A stretch of DNA of 64,000 nucleotides from Iamia sp. SCSIO 61187 (lineage in GTDB: Bacteria > Actinomycetota > Acidimicrobiia > Acidimicrobiales > Iamiaceae), in NCBI RefSeq assembly GCF_019443745.1, contig NZ_CP050948.1, forward strand, positions 3,042,001 to 3,106,000. Reading direction: 5' to 3'. This document shows positions 16,483 through 24,637 of the stretch, piece by piece (position 1 is the first letter of the stretch; each line of letters begins with the position of its first letter). The notes beneath the pieces are model-generated. The model saw only the letters and a list, made by a program, of their open reading frames with translations, was not told the DNA's origin and made no database searches. The translations under genes and the position numbers were made by a program.

Positions 16483-17324
16483 TCACCAGCATCGTCGTCC
16501 CGGTGAGCGACGCGGCCTCGAGCGAGCGATCCATCCCCGTGGCCGGGGCGCTGGCCCGGATGACCGGCGCCACCCTCGAGCTCGTCGGTGTCGATCCGGT
16601 CGGGTTGGCACCGGAGAGGACCCAGCGACGCCTCGACGAGGTCGCCGCCACGGTCCCCCCGGGCGTCGCCGTGAGCACCACCGTCGAGGACACCGTCGAG
16701 TCCGTCGCCGCCACCCTCGCCCACCTCGACCGCGACCCCGGCGCGGTGATGTGCCTCGCCACCCGGGGACGCGGCGCCCTGCTGTCGCTCGCCCTGGGCA
16801 GCGTGACGGTCGACGTCGTCCGGGAGAGCGCCATGCCGGCGCTCGTCCTGGGGCCGGCGTGCACCGCGTCCACGCCGGCCGACCTGTCCTCGCCAGCCGT
16901 CCTCGCCCTCGACGGCACCGAGATCGACGACGACGTGATGGCCGCTGCGGTCCTCTGGAGCCGGGCCACCGGTGCCCCCCTGGTCGTGACGACGACGATC
17001 ACCCGGCCCAGCGAGCCCGACGCCTGGACCGACGCCGACCGCATCGTGGCCTGGGCCGAGGAGCGCGCCGCCCAGCTCGGCCTCACCATCACCTCGAGCC
17101 TGTCCGCCGCCGCCGACGCCGAGGAGGGCATCCTGCGGGCGGTCGAGGGCCCGGTCGGCTGCTACATCGTCGGGTCGCACCGACGCAGCCGGCTGGGCCG
17201 GACCCTGCTCGGGAGCACGGTGACCGGCCTCGCCCAGCAGGCCCTGTGCCCGCTGCTCGTCGCCCCTGCCGGCGCCCAGGCGCTGGTGACGAGCCCCGAC
17301 ACCACCACCGCCACCGACGGCTGA
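16479..17324 (+). CDS. Tandem-domain universal stress protein
   Basis: 281 residues holding two UspA folds (about 1-130 and 140-281). The first begins TSIVVPVSDAASSERS and has the ATP-loop-like ATRGRGALLSLALGSVT. The second ends IVGSHRRSRLGRTLLGSTVTG, matching the G-x2-G-x9-G-S/T nucleotide loop. Two-domain USPs such as Rv2005c and Rv2623 are typical DosR-regulon products and can bind ATP. The ATG at 16479 overlaps the DksA-like stop by ATGA. The first domain's ATP motif is less perfect than the second. Confidence 0.88.
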   Translation: MITSIVVPVSDAASSERSIPVAGALARMTGATLELVGVDPVGLAPERTQRRLDEVAATVPPGVAVSTTVEDTVESVAATLAHLDRDPGAVMCLATRGRGALLSLALGSVTVDVVRESAMPALVLGPACTASTPADLSSPAVLALDGTEIDDDVMAAAVLWSRATGAPLVVTTTITRPSEPDAWTDADRIVAWAEERAAQLGLTITSSLSAAADAEEGILRAVEGPVGCYIVGSHRRSRLGRTLLGSTVTGLAQQALCPLLVAPAGAQALVTSPDTTTATDG

Positions 17325-17338
17325 GAGAGGAGAGCGCC

Positions 17339-17770
17339 GTGGGCACCACCGACGACGAGGGCGGTCTCGTCCACCACATGGACCGGGCGGAGTGCCTCGC
17401 CCTCCTGGAGGCCGACGACGTGGGGCGCCTCGCCATCAACCAGGGGAACGTCCCCGCCATCTTCCCGGTGAACTACGTCCTCGACGGGATCGACATCGTG
17501 TTCCGGACCGCACCCGGGTCGAAGGTCGCCCACGGACCCGGGACCATCGCCGCCTTCGAGATCGACGACCTCGACCGCGAGGCCCGGACCGCCTGGAGCG
17601 TGGTGGCCGTCGGGCGGCTCGAGGTCGTGACCGAGGACCAGCCCGACCTGCTCGTCCACCTCCGCCAGCTCCCCATCTCGCCGTGGGCGGGCGGCACCAA
17701 GGACATCCTGATGCGCCTGGTCCCCGGGACCATCACGGGCCGTCTCATCGGCGCCGAACGGGGGCGGTGA
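17339..17770 (+). CDS. Pyridoxamine 5'-phosphate oxidase-like flavin/F420-binding protein
   Basis: 143 residues with the split-barrel PNPOx fold: DVGRLAINQGNVPAIFPVNY, DGIDIVFRTAPGSKVAH, AFEIDDLD and WSVVAVGRLEVV. This family includes FMN-, heme- or F420-binding proteins, and several M. tuberculosis DosR-regulon genes (for example Rv0080 and Rv3129) are of this type. The GTG at 17339 has the ribosome binding site gagaggagagcgcc. It lies between two USP genes in the DksA operon. Cofactor and substrate are not determined; a reductase or redox chaperone role is inference. Confidence 0.85.
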   Translation: MGTTDDEGGLVHHMDRAECLALLEADDVGRLAINQGNVPAIFPVNYVLDGIDIVFRTAPGSKVAHGPGTIAAFEIDDLDREARTAWSVVAVGRLEVVTEDQPDLLVHLRQLPISPWAGGTKDILMRLVPGTITGRLIGAERGR

Positions 17771-17773
17771 CCG

Positions 17774-18622
17774 GTGGAGCGCATCGTGGTGGGCGTCGAC
17801 GAGACGCCGGCGGCGGCCGCCGCCGCCCGCTTCGCCGTCGAGGAGGGACGGGCCCGCGGGTGGCCGGTCACCGCCGTGCTGTGCTGGGCCTACCCGGGCC
17901 GGCACGGGGAGGGCCCCGGCGAGCCGTCCCCCGATGGCGGTGACCGTCCCCGCAGCCCGGCCCTCGACCGCCTGCTGCGCGACGCCCTCGGCAGCCGGGT
18001 CGACGAGGTGGCCCGCACCGTCGACGAGGTCGACTTCGCCGTGTCGGGTCTCCTCCACCACGTCGATGCCGGTGACCTCCTCGTCCTCGGTCCCAGCCGG
18101 GCGGGCCTGACCCACGGCCTGGTCTCGGGCTCGGTGACCCAGCGCTGCCTCCGCCGGACCCCGTGCCCCGTCGCCGTCGTCCACGACGGAGCGGTGCCGC
18201 CGCCGCAGCGGGTCGTCGTCGGCGTCGACGGGTCCGCACCCTCGGAGGGAGCCCTGCGCTGGGCCCTGGCCGAGGGCCGGGCCCGGGGCCTGCCCGTGCA
18301 CCTGGTCCACGCCTGGGAGGTGCCGATCCTCGCCGCACCGGTCCTGCTCGACCCGCGCGACCCGGTGCACCGCGACGCGGCCCGCGCCGAGCTCGATCGC
18401 ATCGTGGGCGCCCTGCCCCCGTCAGCCGGCGACGTCCACGTCGAGCCGGTGCTGGTCGAGGGTCCCCCGGCGGACGTGCTGCTCGAGCGCTCCGAGCAGG
18501 GCGACCTGGTGGTGGTGGGCACCCGGGGCATCGGCGGCGTCGCCGCCCTGCTCCTGGGGTCGACCGCGCTGCGCCTGTCCCAGCTCGCCCCCGGCCCGGT
18601 GGTCCTCGTCCCCGACCCCTGA
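17774..18622 (+). CDS. Tandem-domain universal stress protein
   Basis: 282 residues with two UspA domains. The first opens MERIVVGVDETPAAAA and contains GPSRAGLTHGLVSGSVTQ. The second opens RVVVGVDGSAPSEGALRWAL and closes VVGTRGIGGVAALLLGSTAL, the ATP-binding loop. It starts 3 nt after the PNPOx-like gene, last in the operon led by the DksA-like gene. Tail-to-tail with another USP only 17 nt away; no clear terminator is seen between them. Confidence 0.9.
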   Translation: MERIVVGVDETPAAAAAARFAVEEGRARGWPVTAVLCWAYPGRHGEGPGEPSPDGGDRPRSPALDRLLRDALGSRVDEVARTVDEVDFAVSGLLHHVDAGDLLVLGPSRAGLTHGLVSGSVTQRCLRRTPCPVAVVHDGAVPPPQRVVVGVDGSAPSEGALRWALAEGRARGLPVHLVHAWEVPILAAPVLLDPRDPVHRDAARAELDRIVGALPPSAGDVHVEPVLVEGPPADVLLERSEQGDLVVVGTRGIGGVAALLLGSTALRLSQLAPGPVVLVPDP

Positions 18623-18639
18623 CCGACGGGCTCGCCGCG

Positions 18640-19548
18640 TCAGCGCACCGCGACCACCGGCACCGGGGAGTGGGCCACGACCTGGTGGCTCACCGAGCCC
18701 AGGGCGCGGTGGAGGAGGCTCCCTCGACCCCGGCACCCGACCACGACCAGGCTGGAGGTGGCGGCTTCGTCGAGGATCGCCTGGGACCCACCCCGGCACA
18801 GGGCCCGGCCCTCGCGCCGGACGGTCGGGGCGACGGCCTGCATGGCGTCCAGCTCCGCGGCGACGAGGCGCTCGGAGGCCGAGGCGAGGACGTTGGCGGG
18901 CTGCATCGTGGTCGGCACCGGGCCGACCATGGCCGCCGGGGCCTCCCACCCGTGGACGGCGACGACGTCGACCTGGCGCCGGGCGGCCTCGCGCAGGGCC
19001 CAGTCCAACGCCCGGCGGGACGGGGTCGACCCGTCGATGCCGACGACGATGGGGCCGCCCAGGTCCACCGGCGACGCCTCGGTGCCGTCGCGCACCACCA
19101 TCACCGGCATGGTGCAGTGGTCGAGGACGTAGCGGCTGACCGACCCCAGGTGGAAGCCCAGGTCGCCGAGGGCGCGGGCGCCCACGACCACGAGGGCGGC
19201 CCCGTCGGCGGCCTCCACGATCTTGGGACCGGGAGCGCCCCACAGAGCCCGGGTCGTCACCTGGCGGGGCCCGGCGAGGGCGGGCGCGGCCCACGCCGCC
19301 ACGTGGGCATCGGCCCAGGTGTGCGACGTGTGGTGGGCCACGGAGGGGATCGCCTCCAGCGTCCAGGCCCACACGATCTCGAGCGACGCCCCCATGAGCT
19401 CGGCCTCGGCCCGGGCGACCTCGAGGGCGTGGGCCGCGGTCGCCGACCCGTCCACGGCGACGACGACGCGCGGTGCGTCGGGCTCGGACCGGGGCGTCGT
19501 CCCGATCTCCTCCAACGGGGTGGCGGCGGGGTCGTGTGGTGCGCGCAC
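18640..19548 (-). CDS. Tandem-domain universal stress protein
   Basis: 302 residues, two UspA folds. Domain one starts near residue 28 (RVVVAVDGSATAAHAL) and has VVGARALGDLGFHLGSVSRYV. Domain two starts PIVVGIDGSTPSRRALDWAL and ends VVGCRGRGSLLHRALGSVSHQV, the ATP loop. A 25-residue N-terminal extension is unusual. The GTG at 19548 has the ribosome binding site gaggagcccc. It is a single-gene unit with its own DevR-like box and a longer leader of about 48 nt, divergent from the DUF1918 gene. Confidence 0.9.
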   Translation of the reverse strand: MRAPHDPAATPLEEIGTTPRSEPDAPRVVVAVDGSATAAHALEVARAEAELMGASLEIVWAWTLEAIPSVAHHTSHTWADAHVAAWAAPALAGPRQVTTRALWGAPGPKIVEAADGAALVVVGARALGDLGFHLGSVSRYVLDHCTMPVMVVRDGTEASPVDLGGPIVVGIDGSTPSRRALDWALREAARRQVDVVAVHGWEAPAAMVGPVPTTMQPANVLASASERLVAAELDAMQAVAPTVRREGRALCRGGSQAILDEAATSSLVVVGCRGRGSLLHRALGSVSHQVVAHSPVPVVAVR

Positions 19549-19602
19549 GGGGGCTCCTCGTTCGGACCCGGTCGATCGCGGCCGGGGCAGCTGTCTGGCC
19601 CC

Positions 19603-19645
19603 AGGGTGCGCCTCACCCCCGGCGACGCCCAGGGTCCAAGGTCCC
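19603..19645 (-). promoter_or_regulatory. DevR-like box plus -10 for USP gene
   Basis: The box agggtccaaggtccc (19631-19645) is followed after 22 nt by minus-strand caccct (19608-19603). It is paired with the divergent box at 19665; a further box-like ccaccttcgggccggg lies between them. Confidence 0.72.
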
Positions 19646-19664
19646 TCCACCTTCGGGCCGGGGG

Positions 19665-19707
19665 TGGACCTTCGGCCCTACCCGGGTGGTGCCGGGCCCG
19701 GGACGAT
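19665..19707 (+). promoter_or_regulatory. DevR-like box plus -10 for DUF1918-CBS operon
   Basis: The box tggaccttcggccct (19665-19679) is followed after 22 nt by gacgat (19702-19707). The leader is about 19 nt with Shine-Dalgarno gaggagg before the ATG at 19733. Confidence 0.8.
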
Positions 19708-19732
19708 GGGAGGTGGACCCGAGGAGGCCCCC

Positions 19733-19939
19733 ATGCACGCCAACGCCGGTGATCGGATCGTCATCAAGGGCCACAGGGTCGGGGAGCACGACCGCGACTG
19801 CGAGGTCCTCGAGGTCCGCGGCCCCGAGGGGGAGCCGCCCTACCTCGTCCGCTGGGAGGACTCCGGCCACGAGTGCCTGTTCTTCCCCGGCCCCGACGCC
19901 CACGTCCAGCATCTCAGCAACGGAGGAGCACGATCATGA
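19733..19939 (+). CDS. DUF1918 small protein (Rv0569-like)
   Basis: 68 residues with the DUF1918 pattern GDRIVIKGHRVGEHDRDCEV, PPYLVRWEDSGHE and FPGPDA. The M. tuberculosis member Rv0569 is DosR-induced and of unknown function; the fold is a small SH3-like barrel. The ATG at 19733 lies behind gaggaggccccc. The stop overlaps the ATG of the CBS gene (ATGA), so the two are translated together. Confidence 0.9.
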   Translation: MHANAGDRIVIKGHRVGEHDRDCEVLEVRGPEGEPPYLVRWEDSGHECLFFPGPDAHVQHLSNGGARS

Positions 19940-20382
19940 GGATCCGAGACGTCTCCCGCCGCTCCGGGGTCGCGGTGGCCCCCGACCGCCCCATCAGCGA
20001 GGTCGCGTCCGTCATGGAGGTCGCCGGCGTCGGGTCGGTGGCCGTCGTCGACGGCGACGACCTGGTCGGCATCGTGACCGACCGCGACCTGGTCCGCCGG
20101 GGCCTGGCCAAGGGCATGCACGCCGACGCCCGCGTCGACGGGGTGATGAGCTCGCCGGTCCTGACCGTGGCCGCCGACGCCGACGCCCACGACGTCTTCC
20201 GCCTCTTCCGCGAGAACGCCGTCCGCCGGCTGGCGATCGTCGAGGACGGCCGGTTCATCGGGGTGGTCACCGTCGACGACCTGCTCGTCGACCTGGCGGC
20301 CGACCTGGCCGACCTGGTGCGGCCCGTCACCGCCGAGGTGCTGTTCCCCCACCGCGACGCCCAGGTCCCGGCCACGGCCTGA
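19936..20382 (+). CDS. CBS-domain protein, Hrp1-like
   Basis: 148 residues made of two CBS motifs (about 7-60 and 70-125): VVDGDDLVGIVTDRDLVRRG and IVEDGRFIGVVTVDDLLVDL. Stand-alone CBS pairs bind adenine nucleotides or similar ligands. M. tuberculosis Hrp1 (Rv2626c) is a strongly DosR-induced secreted member with this size. The start overlaps the DUF1918 stop, with ribosome binding site ggaggagcacgatc. It is followed by a strong bidirectional hairpin. Confidence 0.88.
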   Translation: MRIRDVSRRSGVAVAPDRPISEVASVMEVAGVGSVAVVDGDDLVGIVTDRDLVRRGLAKGMHADARVDGVMSSPVLTVAADADAHDVFRLFRENAVRRLAIVEDGRFIGVVTVDDLLVDLAADLADLVRPVTAEVLFPHRDAQVPATA

Positions 20383-20389
20383 CGCGCCC

Positions 20390-20430
20390 GTCGAGCGTCC
20401 CGGCCCGGGACCCGGGCCGAGACGCTCGAC
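20390..20430. terminator. Bidirectional hairpin terminator
   Basis: Arms gtcgagcgtc (20390-20399) and gacgctcgac (20421-20430) pair perfectly. Inside them, after one mismatch, cggcccggg (20401-20409) pairs with cccgggccg (20411-20419). It sits between the convergent CBS and DsrE2-like genes. There is no T-run, as is usual in such GC-rich genomes. Confidence 0.75.
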
Positions 20431-20448
20431 GCTCGCGCCCCCGGAGGA

Positions 20449-20910
20449 TCAGGTGAAGATGACCTGGGCGTCGGCGGCCAGGTCGTAGAACTCGCCGACG
20501 GTGATGATGCCCTTCACCTGGGGGATGAGGTCGTCCTCGGTCAGCCCGAACAGGTCCGTCGAGGCCTTGCAGGCGTAGAGCCCGGCCCCGGTGTCGGCGA
20601 TCATCTCGACCATCTCGGGGATGGGCGGGATGTCCAGGGCGTCCATCTTCTTGGCCAGCACGTGGGTCATCACCGACGAGACGCCGGGGAGACCACCGAC
20701 GAGGGTGGCGAGGTGGAGGCCCGGGTTGCCGACGGTCGCCACCTTGAGGTGCTCGTGGCGCTCCCGGTGGATGACGTCGAGCCCGAAGAACGTGAAGAAC
20801 AGGTCGGCCTCGATGCCCTCGGCGCGCGCCCCGTTGGCGAGGATCAGCCCGGGGTAGGCCGCCTCGAGGCTGCCCTTGGAGATGATGACGGAAACCTTCT
20901 CGATGGCCAT
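20449..20910 (-). CDS. DsrE2-like sulfurtransferase
   Basis: 153 residues of the DsrE/DsrF-like family: VIISKGSLEAAYPGLILANG, ADLFFTFFGLDVIH and a late LYACKASTDLFGL whose Cys fits the sulfur-carrying residue of DsrE2-type proteins. These relay sulfane sulfur between oxidoreductases and carriers such as TusA or TusE/DsrC. It is the last gene of the operon USP-ADH-SQR-TusE-DsrE2, 11 nt after the TusE gene, with a good ribosome binding site. It probably receives sulfur produced by the SQR. Confidence 0.87.
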   Translation of the reverse strand: MAIEKVSVIISKGSLEAAYPGLILANGARAEGIEADLFFTFFGLDVIHRERHEHLKVATVGNPGLHLATLVGGLPGVSSVMTHVLAKKMDALDIPPIPEMVEMIADTGAGLYACKASTDLFGLTEDDLIPQVKGIITVGEFYDLAADAQVIFT

Positions 20911-20921
20911 GGTGGGTCCTC

Positions 20922-21239
20922 TCAGATGCAGCCGCGCGGCTTGGGGATGCCGGCGACCTTGGCGGCGGTCTTGGCCGGGCCCTTGGGGAACAGCTGGTAG
21001 AGCTGCTTGATCGGGAGGCCCGACACCTTGCCGAGGGCGCGGACCGTGGGCCCGGTGCCCTTCTCGTCGTACTCGGACCGCATGAGGCGGATGACCCGCC
21101 AGTGGTCCTCGGTCAGCTGGTCGACGCCGACGGTGGCGGCCAGAGGGGCCGCCATCTCGGCGGACCACTGGCTGGGGTCGACGAAGAAGCCCTCGTCGTT
21201 GACGTCGACGGTGTGGCCGGCGATGGTCGTGGTGGGCAT
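20922..21239 (-). CDS. TusE/DsrC-family sulfur carrier
   Basis: 105 residues with the family core DEGFFVDPSQWS, LTEDHWRVIRLMR, KQLYQLFPKGPAK and the C-terminal KPRGCI. Only the penultimate Cys104 is kept. The second Cys of true DsrC (in GACKLAG) is Ala93 here, so this is of the TusE or single-Cys type rather than the two-Cys DsrC of dissimilatory sulfite reductase. It is located between SQR and DsrE2 (12-nt gaps), suggesting a persulfide relay from SQR. No DsrAB is in the window. Confidence 0.9.
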   Translation of the reverse strand: MPTTTIAGHTVDVNDEGFFVDPSQWSAEMAAPLAATVGVDQLTEDHWRVIRLMRSEYDEKGTGPTVRALGKVSGLPIKQLYQLFPKGPAKTAAKVAGIPKPRGCI

Positions 21240-21251
21240 GGCAGGGTCCTC

Positions 21252-22511
21252 TCAGTCGGGCGACGCGGCGGCCAGCGCCTTCCCGGCGCGTGGCATGGCA
21301 CTGCCGAGGCCGGGCACGTCGCGCCCGGGGAGGAGGCTGTGCCAGTAGAGGGGCTCGAACAGCTGCTTGCCGACGTGGTTCAGCCAGGACTCCTTGAGCA
21401 GCGGCAACCCCATCCGCCCGGGGTAGTGCCCCGGCAGCGGCTCGGTCTCGTAGTCGAAGTCGATCAGCAGGGCCCGACCGAAGCCGGACTCGATGAAGCA
21501 CGTCGTGTGCCCGTCGAAGCGGGCCGTCGGCGGTTCGCCGTCGAGCACCCGCCGGACGTTCTCCACCACCACCTCGCCCTGGTAGTGGGCGACCGACCCG
21601 GCCTTCGAGGCCGGGATGGCGGCGGCGTCGCCGACGGCGAAGATCCGTTCCGACACGGCGCTCTGGAGCGTGTGGTGGTCCACCCGCACGAACCCGAGCT
21701 CGTCGCCGAGCCCCGGGGTCCGGTCGACGAAGGCGGCCCCGCCGTGGAGGGGGACCACGACGGCCAGGTCGAAGTCGAGCGTCCGGTCGTCGTAGGACAC
21801 AAGGGTGCCGGCCTCGCCGTCGACCGAGCCGAGGTTGAAGTCGGTGACGAGCTCGATGCCCTTCTGCTCGAGCAGCCCTCCGAGCGTCCGGGCCGCGACG
21901 GGCCGGGTGAAGGCGGCGTCGAGAGGGGTGGCGTAGACGATCTCCACGTCGTCCCGCATGTTCCGCGCCCGGAAGAACCAGTCGGCCAGGAACGCCAGCT
22001 CCAGCGGCGCGACCGGGCACTTGATCGGGAGGTCGGCCACGTCGATGACCATGCGACCGCCGTCGAAGTGGGCCAGCGCCCCGGCGAGGGCCGACGCCCC
22101 GGCCAGGTCGTAGAAGGTGAAGACCCGCTCCCGCCACCCCGGGCCGGTGAGGCCCTCGGTCTCCTCGGGCAGGAGCCGGGCGCCGGTGGCGACGACCAGG
22201 ACGTCGTAGGGCAGCTCGGTCCCGTCGTCGAGGCGGACGACCCGCGGGTCGAGACCCACCTGGTCGATCTCGCCCAGCTCCAGCCCGACGCCGCGGTGGA
22301 GCTGCGCCCGGCGCGGGCGGACGAGGTCCCGGGCGGTCGCCAGGCCGAAGGGCACGAAGAGGAGGCCGGGTTGGTAGACGTGGCGGTCGTCCTGGTCGAC
22401 GACCGTGATGGTCACCTCGTCCGCGGGGAGCTCCCGCCGCAGGCGGTTGGCCACGGAGGTCCCGCCGGTCCCGCCCCCGAGGACGACGATGTGCTGGCGG
22501 GGTGTGGGCAT
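21252..22511 (-). CDS. sqr: Sulfide:quinone oxidoreductase-like FAD protein
   Basis: 419 residues. The N-terminal FAD motif VVLGGGTGGTSVANRLR is followed by VVATGARLLPEE, the redox segment PIKCPVAPLELAFLADW with Cys165, and a second Cys338 in HTTCFIESGFG. FAD motif VGDAAAIPASKAGSVAHYQG and a C-terminal amphipathic region complete the pattern. SQR oxidises sulfide to sulfane sulfur and feeds electrons to quinone. The two spaced Cys fit SQR better than NADH dehydrogenase type II. The operon with TusE and DsrE2 supports sulfide oxidation or detoxification. The ribosome binding site is upstream of ATG 22511. Confidence 0.88.
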   Translation of the reverse strand: MPTPRQHIVVLGGGTGGTSVANRLRRELPADEVTITVVDQDDRHVYQPGLLFVPFGLATARDLVRPRRAQLHRGVGLELGEIDQVGLDPRVVRLDDGTELPYDVLVVATGARLLPEETEGLTGPGWRERVFTFYDLAGASALAGALAHFDGGRMVIDVADLPIKCPVAPLELAFLADWFFRARNMRDDVEIVYATPLDAAFTRPVAARTLGGLLEQKGIELVTDFNLGSVDGEAGTLVSYDDRTLDFDLAVVVPLHGGAAFVDRTPGLGDELGFVRVDHHTLQSAVSERIFAVGDAAAIPASKAGSVAHYQGEVVVENVRRVLDGEPPTARFDGHTTCFIESGFGRALLIDFDYETEPLPGHYPGRMGLPLLKESWLNHVGKQLFEPLYWHSLLPGRDVPGLGSAMPRAGKALAAASPD

Positions 22512-22550
22512 GGCGGGCTCCTCGGGTGGTGGGCGGGACCTCGGGTTCGT

Positions 22551-23594
22551 TCAGGCGCGGGTGAGGACGACCTTGAGGGCACCGGTGTCGGCCGCCCGCC
22601 CGAACACGTCGTAGGCCTCGACCATCTCGTCGAGGGCGAAGTGGTGGGTGATGAAGGGCGAGGTGTCGACCTGGCCGCTGGTGAGCAGCCGCAGCAGCGT
22701 CGGTGTCGACGAGGTGTCGACCAGCCCCGTCCGGATGGTGACGTCCTTGATCCAGAGGTCCTCCAGGTGGAGGGTGGCCGGCTCACCGTGGACCCCGACG
22801 TTGGCGATGTGCCCGACCGGCCGAGCCAGGGCGGCGGCCAGCTCGAAGGTCGCGGGCACCCCCACGGCCTCGACGGTGACGTCGGCGCCCAGGCCGTCGG
22901 TCAGCCCGGCCACCACGGCCATCGGGTCCTCGCGGTCGTTGTTGACCACGATGTCGGCCCCGAAGCGCTTGGCCGCCTCGAGCCGGGAGTCGGCCTTGTC
23001 GATGGCGACGACGTGCGCGGGGCTGAAGAAGCGGGCGCCCATGATGGCGGCCAGCCCGATGGGACCGGCACCGACCACGGCGACCACGTCGCCGGGGCGG
23101 ACCTCGCCGTTGAGGACGCCCACCTCGTAGCCGGTCGGGAGGATGTCGGCCAGCATGAGCAGGTCCTCGTCGGTGACGCCCTCGGGCGCCGGGTAGGTCG
23201 AGGTGTCGGCGAACGGAACCCGGACGTACTCGGCCTGGGTGCCATCGATCAGGTGACCGAGGATCCAGCCCCCGCCGCCCAGGCACTGGCCGTAGCGGCC
23301 CTCGCGGCAGAACCGGCAGGCTCCGCACGAGGTGATGCACGAGACGAGGACCTTGTCGCCGACGGCGACGTTCTTGACGCCCGCACCCACCTCCTCGACG
23401 GTGCCCACCGCCTCGTGGCCGAGGATGCGCCCGTCGGTCACGGCCGGGACGTCACCTCTCAGGATGTGGAGGTCGGTGCCGCAGATGGTGACGGAGTCGA
23501 CGCGGACGATCGCGTCCGTGTCGGCCTGGATGCGCGGCATGGGCACGTCCTCCCAGGCCTTCGATCCAGGACCGTGGTACACGAGCGCACGCAT
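22551..23594 (-). CDS. Zinc-dependent alcohol dehydrogenase family protein
   Basis: 347-residue medium-chain dehydrogenase. The catalytic zinc site is indicated by TICGTDLHILRGD and GHEAVGTVEEVG. The structural zinc is bound by four Cys in CGACRFCREGRYGQC, and the NAD(P) loop is VVGAGPIGLAAI. The wording resembles secondary alcohol/isopropanol dehydrogenase relatives. It is the second gene of the USP-ADH-SQR-TusE-DsrE2 operon, 16 nt after the USP gene. Its place in a sulfur operon is unexplained; it may simply reoxidise or reduce NAD(H) under hypoxia, or act on a thiol adduct (inference). Confidence 0.88.
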   Translation of the reverse strand: MRALVYHGPGSKAWEDVPMPRIQADTDAIVRVDSVTICGTDLHILRGDVPAVTDGRILGHEAVGTVEEVGAGVKNVAVGDKVLVSCITSCGACRFCREGRYGQCLGGGGWILGHLIDGTQAEYVRVPFADTSTYPAPEGVTDEDLLMLADILPTGYEVGVLNGEVRPGDVVAVVGAGPIGLAAIMGARFFSPAHVVAIDKADSRLEAAKRFGADIVVNNDREDPMAVVAGLTDGLGADVTVEAVGVPATFELAAALARPVGHIANVGVHGEPATLHLEDLWIKDVTIRTGLVDTSSTPTLLRLLTSGQVDTSPFITHHFALDEMVEAYDVFGRAADTGALKVVLTRA

Positions 23595-23610
23595 GGCGTT
23601 TCTCCTTCGG

Positions 23611-24507
23611 CTAGATCGAGGGCGGGGCGATCAGCACCGGGCGACCGGCGTGACGGGTGAGGAAGGCGGCGACGCTGCCCACGTGCCACGGGGGCCCGAA
23701 CGAGCGCCGGGACCGGCCGACGACGATCAGGTCGGCGTCCTCGTCGTCGGCGATGGCGGCCAGGGCCGCTCGCGGCTCGGCGTCGGTGACCACGGGCCGC
23801 ACCTCGAGGCCGCGCTCGGACATGGCGTCGGTCCACGGACCGCTCAGGTGCTCCCATGCCCATGCGGCGTGGTCGACCCGGTCGCCGCGTGCCTCGCGAG
23901 CCCGGTCGGTGGCGTGGACGACGACGACGGTGGCGCCCGCGCCGAGGGCGATGGAGGTCGCCAGGAGGACCGCCTCCTGCGAGCCCGGGGTGCCGTCGAC
24001 GCCGACCACGATGCGGCGCAGGGTCTCCGACGCGGCGGGGCCCTCGGGGACGACGAGCACGGGAGCCGTCGTGCCGTGCAGGACGTCGTGGGTCGTCGAC
24101 CCGAGCAGGACCCGGTCCGAGGCCGAGAGCTCCCGGCTGCCCAGGACGACGAGGGCGCCGCGGCCCTGGCTGTGGCGCACCAGCGCGGGGGCCGCCGGCC
24201 CGCGCTCCACCCTGCAGGCGACCGACCGGGCGTCGCCGCCGAGGACGTCGGCGACGCTGTGCTCCATCTCGTCGGTGACCTCGGCGTCGACGGCCCGGCG
24301 GTCGGCCAGGTGGGTGGCGCCCCCGGGGATCACCGTGGTCGCCGGGTACTGCCAGGTCTCGATGGCGTGGACCTCGGCCCCGAGCGTCCGCCCGAGCCCG
24401 GCGCCGACCCGCAGCGCCGCCCGTGCGGCCGGGGAGCGGTCGAACCCGACGACGACCCGCTCGATGACGGGGAGCGCCGTGGTGGTGGTGATCCTCTGCG
24501 CATCCAT
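23611..24507 (-). CDS. Tandem-domain universal stress protein
   Basis: 298 residues with two UspA domains. The first starts IERVVVGFDRSPAARAALRV and has VLGSRELSASDRVLLGSTTHDV. The second starts RRIVVGVDGTPGSQEAVLLA, but its end (VVGRSRRSFGPPWHVGSVAA) departs from the ATP-loop consensus. The ATG at 24507 lies 6 nt after a cacgct -10, so the message is probably leaderless. It is the first gene of the five-gene sulfide-oxidation operon behind a DevR-like box. Confidence 0.88.
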   Translation of the reverse strand: MDAQRITTTTALPVIERVVVGFDRSPAARAALRVGAGLGRTLGAEVHAIETWQYPATTVIPGGATHLADRRAVDAEVTDEMEHSVADVLGGDARSVACRVERGPAAPALVRHSQGRGALVVLGSRELSASDRVLLGSTTHDVLHGTTAPVLVVPEGPAASETLRRIVVGVDGTPGSQEAVLLATSIALGAGATVVVVHATDRAREARGDRVDHAAWAWEHLSGPWTDAMSERGLEVRPVVTDAEPRAALAAIADDEDADLIVVGRSRRSFGPPWHVGSVAAFLTRHAGRPVLIAPPSI

Positions 24508-24513
24508 GCCCCG

Positions 24514-24556
24514 AGCGTGCGCCGCGCCACCGCCGAGGTCCAGAGGCGAAGGTCCT
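24514..24556 (-). promoter_or_regulatory. DevR-like box plus -10 for USP-ADH-SQR-TusE-DsrE2 operon
   Basis: The box agaggcgaaggtcct (24542-24556) is followed after 22 nt by minus-strand cacgct (24519-24514). The expected transcription start coincides with the ATG at 24507. Confidence 0.75.
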
Positions 24557-24572
24557 GTGCGGACCGGCCGGG

Positions 24573-24615
24573 GGGACCTTGGACCCTGGCGGGGCGGACC
24601 TCGCCGGCGCACCGT
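24573..24615 (+). promoter_or_regulatory. DevR-like box plus -10 for the helical protein operon
   Basis: The box gggaccttggaccct (24573-24587) is followed after 22 nt by caccgt (24610-24615). The ATG at 24638 has the Shine-Dalgarno aggaggagcgc. Confidence 0.78.
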
Positions 24616-24637
24616 GGGGCATGACCAGGAGGAGCGC

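Noticed and set aside
20922-21239. Two-Cys DsrC of dissimilatory sulfite reduction
   Set aside because: The second Cys is replaced by Ala93 and no dsrAB is present.
21252-22511. Type II NADH dehydrogenase
   Set aside because: The KCPVAP Cys segment, second Cys338 and operon with TusE/DsrE2 favour SQR.
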